From Strigops habroptila (Eukaryota; Chordata; Aves; Psittaciformes; Psittacidae): 64,000 nt of DNA. The notes beneath the pieces are model-generated. The model was given only the letters and a program-made list of their open reading frames with translations, did no database searches and was not told where the DNA came from. How positions within the stretch are numbered: the first letter of the stretch is position 1; each line of letters begins with the position of its first letter. Below are positions 12,601 through 23,549 of the stretch, one piece after another. The stretch spans positions 66,674,400 through 66,738,399 of the forward strand of contig NC_044277.2 in NCBI RefSeq assembly GCF_004027225.2. Reading direction: 5' to 3'. The translations under genes were made by a program, and so were the position numbers.

Positions 12601-14134
12601 ACACTTTTTCATTTTTCTTTTTAATGATAATGGAGGAAAAGGGCCAGAAAACCACAATGATGTGAATTTCAGTAATACAGAAACAGCCTAGAGCTATATT
12701 CACTGCTGCAGACTTGCTGTGGAGGAAATACGACAGATCTACAAGATGCGGGGCTATTATTAATATTGCAGCTGTACAGGCAAAGCAGAGCTTAGTTAAA
12801 TCTTTATGAATACCTAATCCCTTGCAAAACCATGGGTGGAAATACTAACTCACCTTGCTGGCTTGCGGTTTGGATTTCTCTTCCCCCATGCTGGCTTTTG
12901 ATTGAACTGCCTGTTGATCTCTGTGCTTCAGAGACAATCCCCCTAGAGAATCCTCTGCCAATATTAAAACCAGCAGGAATGAGAGAGAGAAAAAGTAAAT
13001 GGCAAGGACGAGATGGCTTTTCTACCTTTATTTCTCCCGCTGGTGCTGTGTCAGAGGTAGTCCAAGAACTTGGACTGCAGCTCTCACTTCATTCGCATCC
13101 GTAAGACAAACATCTGTAGAAGTGTCTAGAAACAGTGCTTGGTAAAACCTGCTTTTCTTCTGCATTTGCAGAGACATTTCAACAAGCTAGCTCTTGTTCC
13201 CTCTTCCAGAGTAACCATCACGTATTCAACAGGGAAGGTGCTCTTGCCAAAAAGTTTTTCTTATCAGGATTACGCTTTTGCAAGATGAAATGTCAAAGAA
13301 TCTGTATGATTAATCTTTTGAACTCTTCCTGTTAATAAATACAGAATTCTTTCTGATTTCAGAAATGTTTTTCATTAACCCTTTCCCTTTAACACTGAGT
13401 GGAACTTTTAAAGTTTATCAGAATTATTTGGGAGACTTTTCCTATTTGGATTTTGCCTTTTTGTTAAAAAAAAGACCATACAAAAAGCCCCACCAAAACC
13501 AAAAGAACAACACCTTTTATTAAGAAGCTTTTTCATTTTCATTCAATTTTATTTTATCTATTAAATAAATGAGGGCAGGTTCTTTCTTTTCCCTCAGTCT
13601 TGCGGGATGGAGCTACCCAATCTTCCTACAAGTAGTTAACGCTCAGAGAAAGCAATACTGGGCAATTGTTTTATGCTTCATTAAAGAGAAATTACCCAGG
13701 AAACAAAAAAGCACATTCCGTAGGAAGTGCTGTGCTATCCATAGTGATCATCCTTGGGAGCAGTGGCATTCCCCAGGCATGCAGGGTGGCATCTGCTGTG
13801 GTTATGACACAGGAAGGGATGGCAGTGCTTGTGTCCCTGTTGTTTTGCAACCACCTGAGATGATAGGAAGCTATTGGCCATTAAGTCTGTTTCAACAGCT
13901 AGTAGTCACGACTTCTATGACTTGAAAAGCCTAGGGAAACTGTGGTTCTGCTCCACCATTTCGGATTTTGCCTGTGGCATGTTTTTATATGTTGTGGGAG
14001 GGCTCAGGCAAGCTGTCTTCCTTCCTTCCACACCTCAGTATCATAGTTTGTTTGCTGTTTTTTTCCCCCACTTCCTTGTTAGCTTTTCTCCTTTGCAATA
14101 CCAGCTTGCCCTCATAGTCAATCAGAGAGGGCCC

Positions 14135-14865
14135 TGCTCTTAGCCACGGGAGGAGAAGACCTGGGATGGGGGCTGGTGGCCAACTGTCTAGACACCTCCC
14201 CTTCTCCTAGAGAGGCTGGAAGGAAGGGATCCATGGGGTCTACAGGGGTGGCTTCAGCGAGAAGTTGCTGGAAGCTTCCCCTATGTCTGATAGAGCCAAT
14301 GTCAGCTGGCTCCAAGATGGACCCACCACTGGCCAAAGCCAAGCCCATCAGCAACGGTGGTAGCACCTCTGGGGTAACATAGTTAAGAAACGGAAAATGT
14401 TACTGTGCAACAGCAACAGCAGCCAGAGACAGGAGTGAGAATATGTGAGAGAAGCAGCCCTGCAGACAGCAAGGTTAGCACAGAAGGAGGGGAGGAGATG
14501 CTCCAGGTGTCAGAGAAGAGATTCCCCTGCAGCCTGTGGTGCAGACCATGGCGAGGCAGGCTGTGCCTCTGCAGCCCATGGAGGTCCATCATGGAGCAGA
14601 TATCCACCTGCAGCCCATGGAGGTCCATGGTAGACCAGATATCCACCTGCAGCTCCTGGAGGACCCCATGCTGAAGCAGGGGGAAGCCCGAAGGAGGAGA
14701 AGTTTGTGGAACACTCTCTCATGGGACGGACCTCATGCTGGAGCAGGGGAAGAGTGTGAGGAAGAATGAGTGGCAGAGACAATGTGTGATGAACTGACCA
14801 CAACCCCCATTCCCTGTACTCCCGTGTTGCTCAGGGTGAGGAGGTAGAAAAAAATTGAGCGTGAC
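14135..14865 (+). mobile_element. Avian LTR-retrotransposon fragment (endogenous-retrovirus type)
   Basis: Recognised from memory as a fragment of a repeat family common in bird genomes, in plus orientation. Characteristic blocks are GACACCTCCCCTTCTCCTAG, CTGGAAGGAAGGGATCCATG, CAGCAACGGTGGTAGC, GAATATGTGAGAG and GTGATGAACTGACC, in the expected order. The sequence stops before the usual 3' part of the family, so the copy is truncated and diverged. No viral protein is encoded. The open frames on both strands across 14383-14803 are a by-product of the internal 39-bp repeat, whose length is a multiple of three. The exact subfamily and both ends are uncertain; the left edge could lie up to about 50 bp either way. 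Confidence 0.75.
14527..14685 (+). repeat. 39-bp tandem repeat inside the LTR fragment
   Basis: Units begin CTGCAGCCCATGGAGGTCCA at 14569 and 14608, exactly 39 bp apart. A third, more diverged unit starts at 14647 (CTGCAGCTCCTGGAGGACCC). A still weaker 42-bp unit precedes them from 14527. Because 39 is divisible by 3, stop codons are absent from several frames, so spurious ORFs appear on both strands. Confidence 0.85.
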
Positions 14866-15689
14866 TTTCCATCAGAAACCCCACTATTTATCAGTCAGCC
14901 TCTGGTATTTGTAGCTAAAGTGCCCTGGCCAACACAGGAGAAAGATAAGCAGGTTTCTCAAATGAGAAGCATTCACTTCTTTTGCAGCTCAAGCTCGCCT
15001 GCCCCACAGGTCAGCCCATGGAAAGGCATTCCCTGGGAGCAAAGTGAGGCTACCAAATCTGTTCCCTTAGCCAGTCCTGACCTGAGTGAAAACTTGTGGG
15101 GAGCTGTAAGTTGCTATGTCACAGGCATGTCAGGAAAAAGAGTGGGAGAAAGTAAAGGCTCCTGATGGCAGAGTAAAGTGGACAACTGTTTCCAGAGTCC
15201 AGATTAGTAGAATATCACTGTAACTTGATTTGCTGCTATCTGTTTTTCTCTGTTGTGTAAAGTTGCAGTAGCAACTACCAGACAGAAATACTCTCTGCTC
15301 TTGCTGGGAATATATAATATACGTGTGTAAAGTGAAATGTTATTTTTCAGGTCTACAAAAAGCAAGAAATAGCCAAGTAGCCAAAACAAAAAAAGTAGCC
15401 AAAATGAAAAAGTGCTTTAGCAATCTGAAGTGTACTCTTATTAACACTGGAGCATGCCATTTTCTTAAGTGTATTTGATTCCATTAAGCTGGAACTGATG
15501 ACACATTTAATGCAGCGTTTTTTTGAACAATAACTTTTATTGCTATTCTGGTATTATTGTTTGAATTTTTAAGGAAGCCAATGAACCTTTATTCATCAGA
15601 TTAATTTCTCTGAAGTATTTTGTCAATTCTAGGAAATGAACAAAAAGTTATTATATAAAAGAAATACAATGTGTATCTGAGAGCTGAAG
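14866..15689. other. Unique DNA; two AATAAA signals on the minus strand
   Basis: No repeat or exon was recognised. TTTATT occurs at 15536-15541 and 15588-15593, which is AATAAA on the minus strand. These would suit as poly(A) signals 450-500 bp downstream of the possible terminal exon at 16047-16206. Confidence 0.4.
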
Positions 15690-15890
15690 AAGAGCATATT
15701 AGCAGTAATCAAGTTCATGCTTATTATCTTCACAGCCCCACAGGTGTGCGTGGTGCTTTGTGGGCAAATATAATGACGAGCCTGTGCATTTTTTCCACTA
15801 GGCAATAATCTATCAGGTGACTCATTCTGTCAGCTTGATTTTATATGCTCAGATAATCTAATATTGAAAACCTGGAAAGATGCACCAGAC
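15690..15890. promoter_or_regulatory. Conserved-element-like block (candidate)
   Basis: The block has balanced base use, little simple sequence, and CpG plus homeodomain-like motifs (CAATAATCTATCAGG, AGATAATCTAATATTG). By eye it resembles vertebrate conserved non-coding elements more than neutral DNA. If the minus-strand exon at 16 kb is real, this would instead be its 3' UTR. Conservation was not measured, so this is a weak inference. Confidence 0.25.
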
Positions 15891-16046
15891 CAGTTACTGT
15901 GATGAGTAAGCAAACAGAACGTACCACATGCTGTCAGTGAAAAGGCAGAACTGTGTTTTAATCTCAGGTACACAGTTTGGCGTTTTTATACCATATATAT
16001 TTTAAAGGTGGCCACCGTGCATTTTACTAGATTAAATCTTGCTTAA

Positions 16047-16206
16047 CTAGGGAGGAAAATGGATCTGCAAAGCATTGTTTGAATCAAGTATGTCCCTATA
16101 GGCACTGCGAATGTCAGCACCGTAACCAAATCCTTGCAAATTCTCCCCATAGCCATAATCCTTTTCTAAACTGGCGTAGGTGTTTACAAAATGTGAGTGT
16201 TGATTC
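16047..16206 (-). CDS. Possible terminal coding exon, unidentified protein
   Basis: On the minus strand a pyrimidine-rich stretch followed by CACTCTGTTAG makes a good splice acceptor at 16207-16208. From 16206 the frame stays open for 53 codons to a TAG at 16047-16049. The product is protein-like: HFVNTYASLEKDYGYGENLQ is followed by GFGYGADIRSAYRDIL and ends in HFPP. It is rich in Tyr and Gly, with none of the Leu/Ser/Cys excess of chance frames. Three CpGs fall in 160 bp of otherwise CpG-poor DNA. The first base completes a codon begun in the previous exon. No GT donor follows, so it would be a last exon, with AATAAA signals 450-500 bp downstream. I do not recognise the protein and found no convincing upstream exon. 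A chance open frame remains possible. Confidence 0.3.
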
Positions 16207-17273
16207 CTAACAGAGTGATAAGGAAGAGAAAGAAAGCTATAAACTGACAGCAGAGTGCATCTACTTGGGAAGTTCCGTGAGCTTGAAGGAAAGACAGCTA
16301 TCAAATTGGACTTGATACACTAGCTTCTTCAGAAAGATGCTTGCATCTTTTCCCATTTCTCTTACTTCTCTGCACAGAACATATCCACTGTGTTGTGTCA
16401 GATAAAATGAGTTAAACAGAAATCTGATTCATGAAACTGGAATCTTGAGAGGATGAGCTTCCTGGCAAAAGGACTCCTCTCCTCCCTGGTCGGATTAGCA
16501 CAGACGATTCTGCTGGGAAGGAATACTTAATAAATAACATAATAAATAACATATTATATCTTATAGAGATGTATAGGTGTAGCTGATGTTACCATGGCAC
16601 CCTGGGCACAGAGGCAGTGCAGCCTGCATGTGTTAAGTGAAACAGGGCAGTTCCTAGTCCAGCATTTCACATGACTCTGCGTACACGGAAAAATTGCCTT
16701 TATAAGGGCATGGCAAATTCCTTCCCTGCTTTTTGTGCCACTGGAAGATGTGTCTACTGTCTCCAAGTGGGGTGTAGTGATTTTCCTGAGTCTGAGCCAC
16801 AAGACATCTGCTGGAGAACTAAAGGGAGGAGAATTTCTGCGCATAATTGGTAGTGACAGATGAAAACAGCTTCTCCAGGGCTGTCGGCTCTCTGCCATGG
16901 GAAGGGGCCAGGCTAGGCAGGCAGCTGGGTCCCAGCCCAGGTCAGCAATACCACCTTCAAAACAGCATGTTCTGGCTTCCTTTCTCATATCTCAGGGGTT
17001 TCACCTCCACACCACTGCAGACCTGCTGCCAGCCGCGTGCTCTACCCATTCCACGGTGGAGAAGCTCAGGGCTGGAGACCCCCCATGTAGCACTCCATAT
17101 GCAGGCTGACCAGCTCACAGGTTGGGCTTCCCTTCTGAGCCTCTGCAAAGACAGGGCCAGGGTGCTGTCTCTGTGCTGGCTTTAGAAAAGCTCTGATAAT
17201 GCCTAGTACCTCTGGATACAGCCCCTGTGAATTTCTTTGTTGTCTTCAACAAAACACCTGTACGCCATGAGTC
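16207..17273. other. Unique DNA, no gene seen
   Basis: The 144-codon minus frame at 16554-16988 and the plus frame at 16847-17185 have chance-like composition (excess Cys, Ser, Pro) and no domain motifs. GC content is somewhat raised from 16850 to 17170. Confidence 0.5.
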
Positions 17274-17475
17274 GTAGCATCATAGAATGGTTTGGGTGGA
17301 AAGGGACCTTCAAAGATCGTCTAGTTCCAACCCTCCTACTGTGGGCAGGGACACCTTCCACTAGACCACGTTGCTCGAAGTCCCATCTAACCTGGCCTTG
17401 AGCACTTCCAGGAATGGGGTATCCACAGCTTCTCTGGGCAACCTGTTCCAGTGTATCGCCACCCTTATAGTGACA
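17274..17475 (-). mobile_element. CR1 LINE 3' fragment
   Basis: On the plus strand it begins at GCATCATAGAATGG, the complement of the CR1 terminal repeat. It continues through GGGACCTTCAAAGATCGTCT, CACTAGACCACG and CTGGGCAACCTGTTCCAGTG. It is a short 5'-truncated copy of about 200 bp. Confidence 0.92.
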
Positions 17476-18088
17476 TAATATGGAATCACGGGTCTTTTGT
17501 GTAATCCATTGTCAAGTAGTGAGCATAAAATGCACCAAGTTGCATAGTGGTTTTTTTGCTGTTATAAGTTTAACTAAAAGAGCTCGTTTTTAAAAACGAA
17601 TGACAGGGAGCTATTTGTACAGTGGTTACAAATCAGAAATGGATTAGCAGCTTTTAAAAGAAAATCCACTGTGACTGCAAAATACATAGAAAATAATAGG
17701 AAAGAACAGATAAAGCAAACAGAAAGGACAGGCAAAAGATGCTACTTTCATTTTCTGGTAGGGTGCCAATTTGCAATTGCTAGATATTAGCAAGGTGAAA
17801 GGTGTGAATTACAATGACAAAAGAGTCATTAAGCCAAATTTCAACAAATATCTTCAAACTTTGCCTTGTTTCTGATGTAATATAATCTCATTTTAGATCT
17901 ATGTTTATGTTTAAGGGAGTGAATGAACCGACTTAGTAATTGCAGACTAGTTTATCCTGCTTTTGCTTACTATGGGAGAATAGTGTCACAGGGCAGTTGC
18001 TACAGAGCACTCGGTACACCCTAGTTGTTTATGTTGCCTTGTGCAGGCAATCACAGTGTCACTTGTCTCTTTACTGCCCCTAAAATCA
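17476..18088. other. Unique AT-rich DNA between CR1 copies
   Basis: Nothing was recognised. Open frames are very short. Confidence 0.55.
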
Positions 18089-18215
18089 TAATCACAGAAT
18101 GGTTAAAGTTGGAAGGGGGCAAGCCCCCTGCCATGGGCAGGGACACCTTCCACTAGACCAGGTTGCTCAAAGCCCCATCCAGCCTGGTCTTGAACACTGC
18201 CAGGGACACTGGCTT
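18089..18215 (-). mobile_element. CR1 LINE 3' fragment
   Basis: On the plus strand, AATCACAGAATGG is followed by GTTGGAAGGGGGCAAGCCCC, CACTAGACCAGG and TTGAACACTGCCAGGGACA. About 30 bp after the 3' end are missing compared with sister copies, an internal deletion. Confidence 0.9.
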
Positions 18216-21200
18216 TTGGCTTAACACCATGTTTCCCTCAGGCTTGTGGTCCAACCTGTGCTTTTTTAAATCCTTCCTTTCAACCTGTGATCTTTACTGT
18301 TCCCCTGCCTTGGGCTGTATGACCACCTAGTGAAAACCCCACTCCTAGTGGGATGCCAGTATTGCTATACCCTCTCTGTTCTGTTCACAGAAAAGCCCAG
18401 CTGCATTTGAAGGTTTAAGGTCATTTCTGTGGAAGACAGTATTAGTGATTTAGTAATAACCTGTCAACAGCTTTTTCAAAACATTACCGATTCTTCTCAT
18501 ATCCACATTAAATTATAGCAGAGGATGAAACAGGTCCACTTCCCTGCGTCTGAATATTTCCTTGAAAACACACATATGTCCTTTCAACCTAGATCCCTAC
18601 CACTGGCTGGAAGCAACCTGCTGTGTGATGGGCAGGCTTTTTCTTCAGTTCCAGGACCTGCCTTTCTGGATTGGAAATTTCTCCCTAATACTCACAGATC
18701 ATGTCAGTCTGTGTAGACTTCTAGATCCAGAATGAAGCAACAACTGGGATCACCCTTTTTTTTTCCTTGTATTTTTTTTTATTTTTTCACTCTGTTGATT
18801 GTGGGAAGACAACATCCTTTTAGACCATTCGCAGCTGAAGGCAATTTCTCAATATTTGGCTTCCCTATTATTTCTTCGGAGCTTTATCCTTGTCTCTATT
18901 TTGCTGTTTCTTGTTTCTTTAAAACTTTTGCTTTAACCCTGTGCATTCAGCCAGGAGAACATCACGCAGACAGCCTGAACTTCCCAGCACTGGCAACAAG
19001 CTGTTCTGTCAGTGGTGAGACTGTAATGAGAAACTCTGGTACAGATTCTCACACATTTAATAAGATGTCTATTTGTTTTTCTGTCCTTAATGGTGTACTA
19101 AACAGCATTTCTTTTCCAACCTTACCAGCCTGGTTTCCTGAGATTGTAAGAATTGCAAAACTTTCTGATCAAAACCTTTTGGGGGTGTAGGAAGAGAGGG
19201 GGAGGACAGGCAAGCAGAGAAGCAGACTGAGAACATGGTAATGTAATCTTTATTTCCGTAGGACACCAGACCAAAGCATATCATAGATAACTTTCTCCTC
19301 CTCCACAGTATTCCGAAATAAAAATAGAGTGAATCTGAATAAAATGCCAAAAATTGAGTTGTTGAAGGGAAAAATTTCAATGAGTCCAAAACAAGTGATT
19401 TGGAACCGACTTTTGGAGAACTGGGAACATTGCAGCCTTCTGTTCTTAAGTAAAATTAAAAAAATAAACTCTCCAAACCCGTGCAGCCCTGTATGGGAAA
19501 AAAATAAAAAAACCAAACCACTTACTACTTTTCCTTTTTTCCTCTTCTAATCCCCTACTAAGTACATAAAGGAATCAGATTCATGCATTCAAGTACGTCA
19601 GCTCAGAAGATAAGCATTTTCAGTTGTAACAAAGCACTAATTGCTCCTCAAGCTTCCCAACATCTGAACAAAGGCAGGTCTAGCAGCTGTTTTTTTTCTT
19701 TCACATCATCTCAAACCTCTTGACTCATTTCTTATCCACTGGCCAAGATTCAAAGAAAGCACTTAGATGAAAAGCAGGGAAATTCCAAATCTTTAGCTTA
19801 TTTAAGTAAAAGGATCAAGTCCTTTTTTTCTGATTATAATGCAAAGACTGTAGCTGTTCCTGTTCATTCCATGTTTCCAATGCAAAACTGTTCTGGGTGT
19901 TGCTCTTTCTCATCAACAATGCAATTCGGCTGCTAGGAACAGAAAGCTCCACAACTTTCCCAAGTAGTGGATGATACTGAGGTTTGGGGTTTGGGTTTTT
20001 TTTCTTCTTTCTTTCCAATTTGGACTTCAGTTGAAGCTGATTAAAATGAAAATTTCCATGTTTACTGGGAATACAAAGATTCTGAAAAAGGACAACTATT
20101 TCACTCTAAAGGCACTCCCTCCTACCCCCAGTGTTTCAAAATGTTCCACAGAAGAAGAATAAAATGTTCTGAAAACACCAAAACTTATTGTTTATGAATG
20201 AAATTGACCTTGAAAAGTTCACTTTCCATTGCTTCCACGTGGATTTAAACCCAGTGACAGGAGACACCAGTTGTGAGACAAAAGACTGGAAACCACTGCT
20301 TGAGTCAACTGGGATTTGAGGCTTTCAAGCTCCATACTGCAGTCTAAAGCTACGTTTCAGTGAAGCTAAAACCCCAGAGGTACCAGGCCCTTGTTTCTAT
20401 GTCAAGGACCTAGTTTTTTTGGGTTTATTTTTTTTATTCCATGTGGCAAGGCCATGCAGGAATCTGACAGAAAACCCCAAAAGTATTACAAGTGCTACAA
20501 GCTGCGGGAGCACCATAGCCCATCAGGTGTCTTCTCAGGATATCTTGTTTTGTTGGCAGTTTTAGGTGATTTGGATTTTTAACAGTAACACTTTGGAGAA
20601 ACATTTTAGTTCTCAGAAATTGAATTTTCCAGCAAAAAACATTTGTTGGAAAATCCCCAATCTCCCTGACTTTTGCTGCCTATAGCAGGCATGCCCAAGG
20701 TTGAGACAGAGGATTTTTAGGAACAAATAGACTGTAAATGTGGTGGACGTGGAGGAGGTAGAGGGTTTATTACATAGACACCTGGAGGTTGCACTATAAT
20801 GGGTGCTGTCCTGCAGGGTGCTATGACTACATCTTGTGTATTATACAGGTTTAGCCACATTTTTGTGAGCTATTATTGATGCTGACTTGCAGCATAATAC
20901 GCCTTTGGAAGCAGTACAGTCAATGCATACCTGCTTACAGTGGGAAACTCAAAAGCCTCAAATTTCCTCTTGGCTGGCTCCTTCCTTCTACGCCCAACTC
21001 AGTCAGTGCCATTTGAAAACAGTAGTTGACATCAAGTTATTTTCTATTGTTGGAAAAACACTCATGGGGAACCCACATCCCCTGTTTGTAAGGCATTGGA
21101 AGGTCGTGGAACAGGTAAATTTGGGAGATTGCTGCTTTTTAGATTGTTCGGCAAATGTGTCATCTCCATTTTTTTTCCCTCATCTAATATTATTTTTAGC

Positions 21201-23149
21201 AGCTGTAGCAGGAACGGGCACCTTAGCCACTTTCTAATCAAATTTAACCAGGCCTCTCCCACTCATAGTGGAAGCCTGGTTGGATTTTTCCAGCTTGGAT
21301 TTATAGCCGCTATGGACATGAGTTCAGAGGCACTTTATCCGCTCTCACAGCTTTAGTTGCCTTGTTGCTGAAGTAGAAGTACTGCGGTAGTTATCTGGGT
21401 TGCTTTTGCACAGCTGCACAAAGATGGATTAGCTACTGTACAAAAAAAAAAAATTGAACTATTTAACTCATCCAGTATGATCAGGTTTATTATTAACTGC
21501 AAAAATCAGACTTAAAAATGAGAATCAGAGAAACAGGATAGCAGAGACTGGCAGGTTAACAAGGAAAATGCCTGATGGATTCAGACTGGGCTCATTTTAG
21601 TATAAGGACGAGCCACGTGGTGTTTGAAATATCCATAGAACAGGGCAGGTATCAAACTGGCAGTTCTTTTCTTGCACAGAAAACCCGATGGCTCAGGTGC
21701 TCTGTTGGGATTATCAGTACAGCTCCAGTTATTTTCAGCAATGCTCTGCTACTTCACAATAATTAAGATATTTTGCCTAAGGTATGTCTCCACCTCATAG
21801 TCTTCATTTTGCAGATAGGAAAGATTATTTTTAAAGCCAGTGCTTATAGCCCAAAGTCTAATTTCTGCTTTAGGAGTATAACGAGAAAAATCAGACTTTC
21901 TATTTTAGATGCTTGTGTTCTAACAGCTGCATTGTATCTATTTTTGTAATAAAATTCTGCTAACTCCAGCTTCATTAATTAATTGGTACCATGAGTGTTG
22001 CATTTGTAAAAGATGAATTTTCTAGTGATCCCTTTGGAAATGGTCCTACTTAACCACCAGGTATTTAAAGCCACCTTCCTGTCTGAAGACGGATTCACTT
22101 TGGAACAATCCCTATGCAATTAAAACTTATTTTTGGATTTTTTATTTATTCATAATTTTCTAATACAGCTGAAATTCTTTAGGATATGAGACTTCATTTA
22201 TTAGAATATCCCTGAGCAGGAGCAATAGCAGTAAGGTTCAATTCATTAAAGACAAATGTAATCCTTACCAGTAATCAACCTACTGTTCACAGCAAAGAAC
22301 TTCATTAGCCAATGTTAATTTGAGGCAGAAACCTGCAAAAGTAAAACAAAAAAAAAAACCCCAAGCTTAAAGTGAAGGTTACTAACTTTCTTTTGTCCTT
22401 TCTTCCCTAGTGGCTTTTGCCATTCTGAGATTGTCTTTCCACGTATCACACAAGAAGCCATGTGAATCAGCATGGGCTTCAACAAAGAAGCTTTCATGGA
22501 TTATGTTAGCTGTATGTCTAATCCCATCTATTGTTTTACCTTGGGAAGATTTGGGATATTGAGGTCGCCACTGAACTATGTTGGAGTCATTGTGTAAAAA
22601 AATTCACCTCTTTTTAAAAGAAAAAATAAGCTGTTCTCTTAAGGCTACCCTACTAATTCACATCAGTTCATCCTGAGGATCAAGTCCTAAGGACAAGGTG
22701 GAAAGCATGAGGTGTGTTCTGGCACCCTGTCTTCCCTGCTTTCCTGGAGAAATGCTGGAGGCTTTAGTGCTGTAATTTCCTGGAGGTGCACTTCATGCAT
22801 CCTGGCCCCACTTGCTCCCTCCCAGCACTGGGCCCCGAGGCTGGTTGCAGGGCAGGAGGAGGAAAACTACAGGCTTCCTTGATACCTAGCCCTGCAAAGG
22901 TTCATACTTTTAGGAATGTCTTTTCATTTCCAGAAGGATAGGATCTGGTACAGGGCTAAATCCTACTGCTTTGCACCAATCACTTTGCATTTTCCAGTTG
23001 TCTTAGGGATGAAGCAGCCACAGAGTACACTGTCTCTGGCAGCACCTAAATCATCATTGTCTTCCCCAAACCCACTCCTCAAATTCACATATTGTTTACT
23101 GAATTAACAATGGGTTTAGATCTTGAAAAGACCCACACAAGCCTGAAGA
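18216..23149. other. Unique AT-rich DNA, no gene recognised
   Basis: It contains T-rich tracts (near 18757-18790, 19985 and 20405), an A-run near 21440 and scattered chance frames. The 152-codon plus frame at 18732-19190 starts in a T-rich tract and lacks domain motifs. A good-looking plus acceptor (TTTCTTCCCTAG) occurs at about 22411, but the open frame after it is not recognisable. Confidence 0.5.
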
Positions 23150-23549
23150 GAATGCGTCCCTAATGAGAGAGCTGGGCTTATTCAGCCTGGAGAAGAAAAG
23201 GCTTAGGGGAGACCTTATAAACAGTCTTCCAGCACCTAAAAGAGGCCTAAAAGGAAGTCTGGAGAAGAACTCTTTAGCAAGGGCATGTAGTTGACAGAAC
23301 AAGGAGGAATGGCTTTGAAACTGACAGAGGGGAGGTTTTAAGATTAGGTATTAGGAAGAAATTCTTCATTATGGAGGGCAGTGAGACACTGGCACAGGTT
23401 GCCCAGAGAAGTTGTGGCTGGGCCCCATCACTGGAAGTGTTCAAGGCCAGGCTGGGCGGGGCCTTGAGCATCCTGGTCTAGTGGGAGGCCTTGGAACTAG
23501 ATGACCTTTAAAGGTCCCTTCCAACCCAAACCATTCTATGATTCCATGA
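23150..23549 (+). mobile_element. CR1 LINE 3' fragment, sense orientation
   Basis: This copy reads in the plus direction. GGGCTTATTCAGCCTGGAGA marks the end of ORF2, followed by GAAATTCTTCATTATGGAGG, GTTCAAGGCCAGGCTGG and the 3' end ATTCTATGATTCCATGA. At about 400 bp it is the second-longest CR1 here. The residual ORF2 end is broken by stops and frameshifts. Confidence 0.93.

Larger units (their letters stand above)
2996..14134. other. Long unique stretch without recognisable gene
   Basis: About 11 kb of AT-rich DNA. I found no CR1 or LTR copy and no convincing exon. The long frames at 8733-9212 (plus), 9229-9603 (minus) and 13569-13925 (plus) lack domain motifs, compositional support and good flanking splice sites. 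Local oddities are two perfect short hairpins (9537-9560 and 9648-9669) and A/C-rich tracts near 10300, 11612 and 13466. It may be intergenic or intronic. Confidence 0.5.

Noticed and set aside
14383..14803. Frames of 62-97 codons on both strands with Gln-rich and CSPWRS-type repeats
   Set aside because: They lie wholly in the LTR fragment and follow from its 39-bp repeat unit.
16554..16988. 144-codon minus frame
   Set aside because: Composition is chance-like and there are no motifs or matching splice sites.
18732..19190. 152-codon plus frame
   Set aside because: It begins in a T-rich tract, is rich in Phe/Ser/Cys, and has no domain or splice support.
22385..22560. Excellent plus acceptor (TTTCTTCCCTAG) followed by an open frame
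   Set aside because: No donor at a sensible distance, and the peptide looks like chance.
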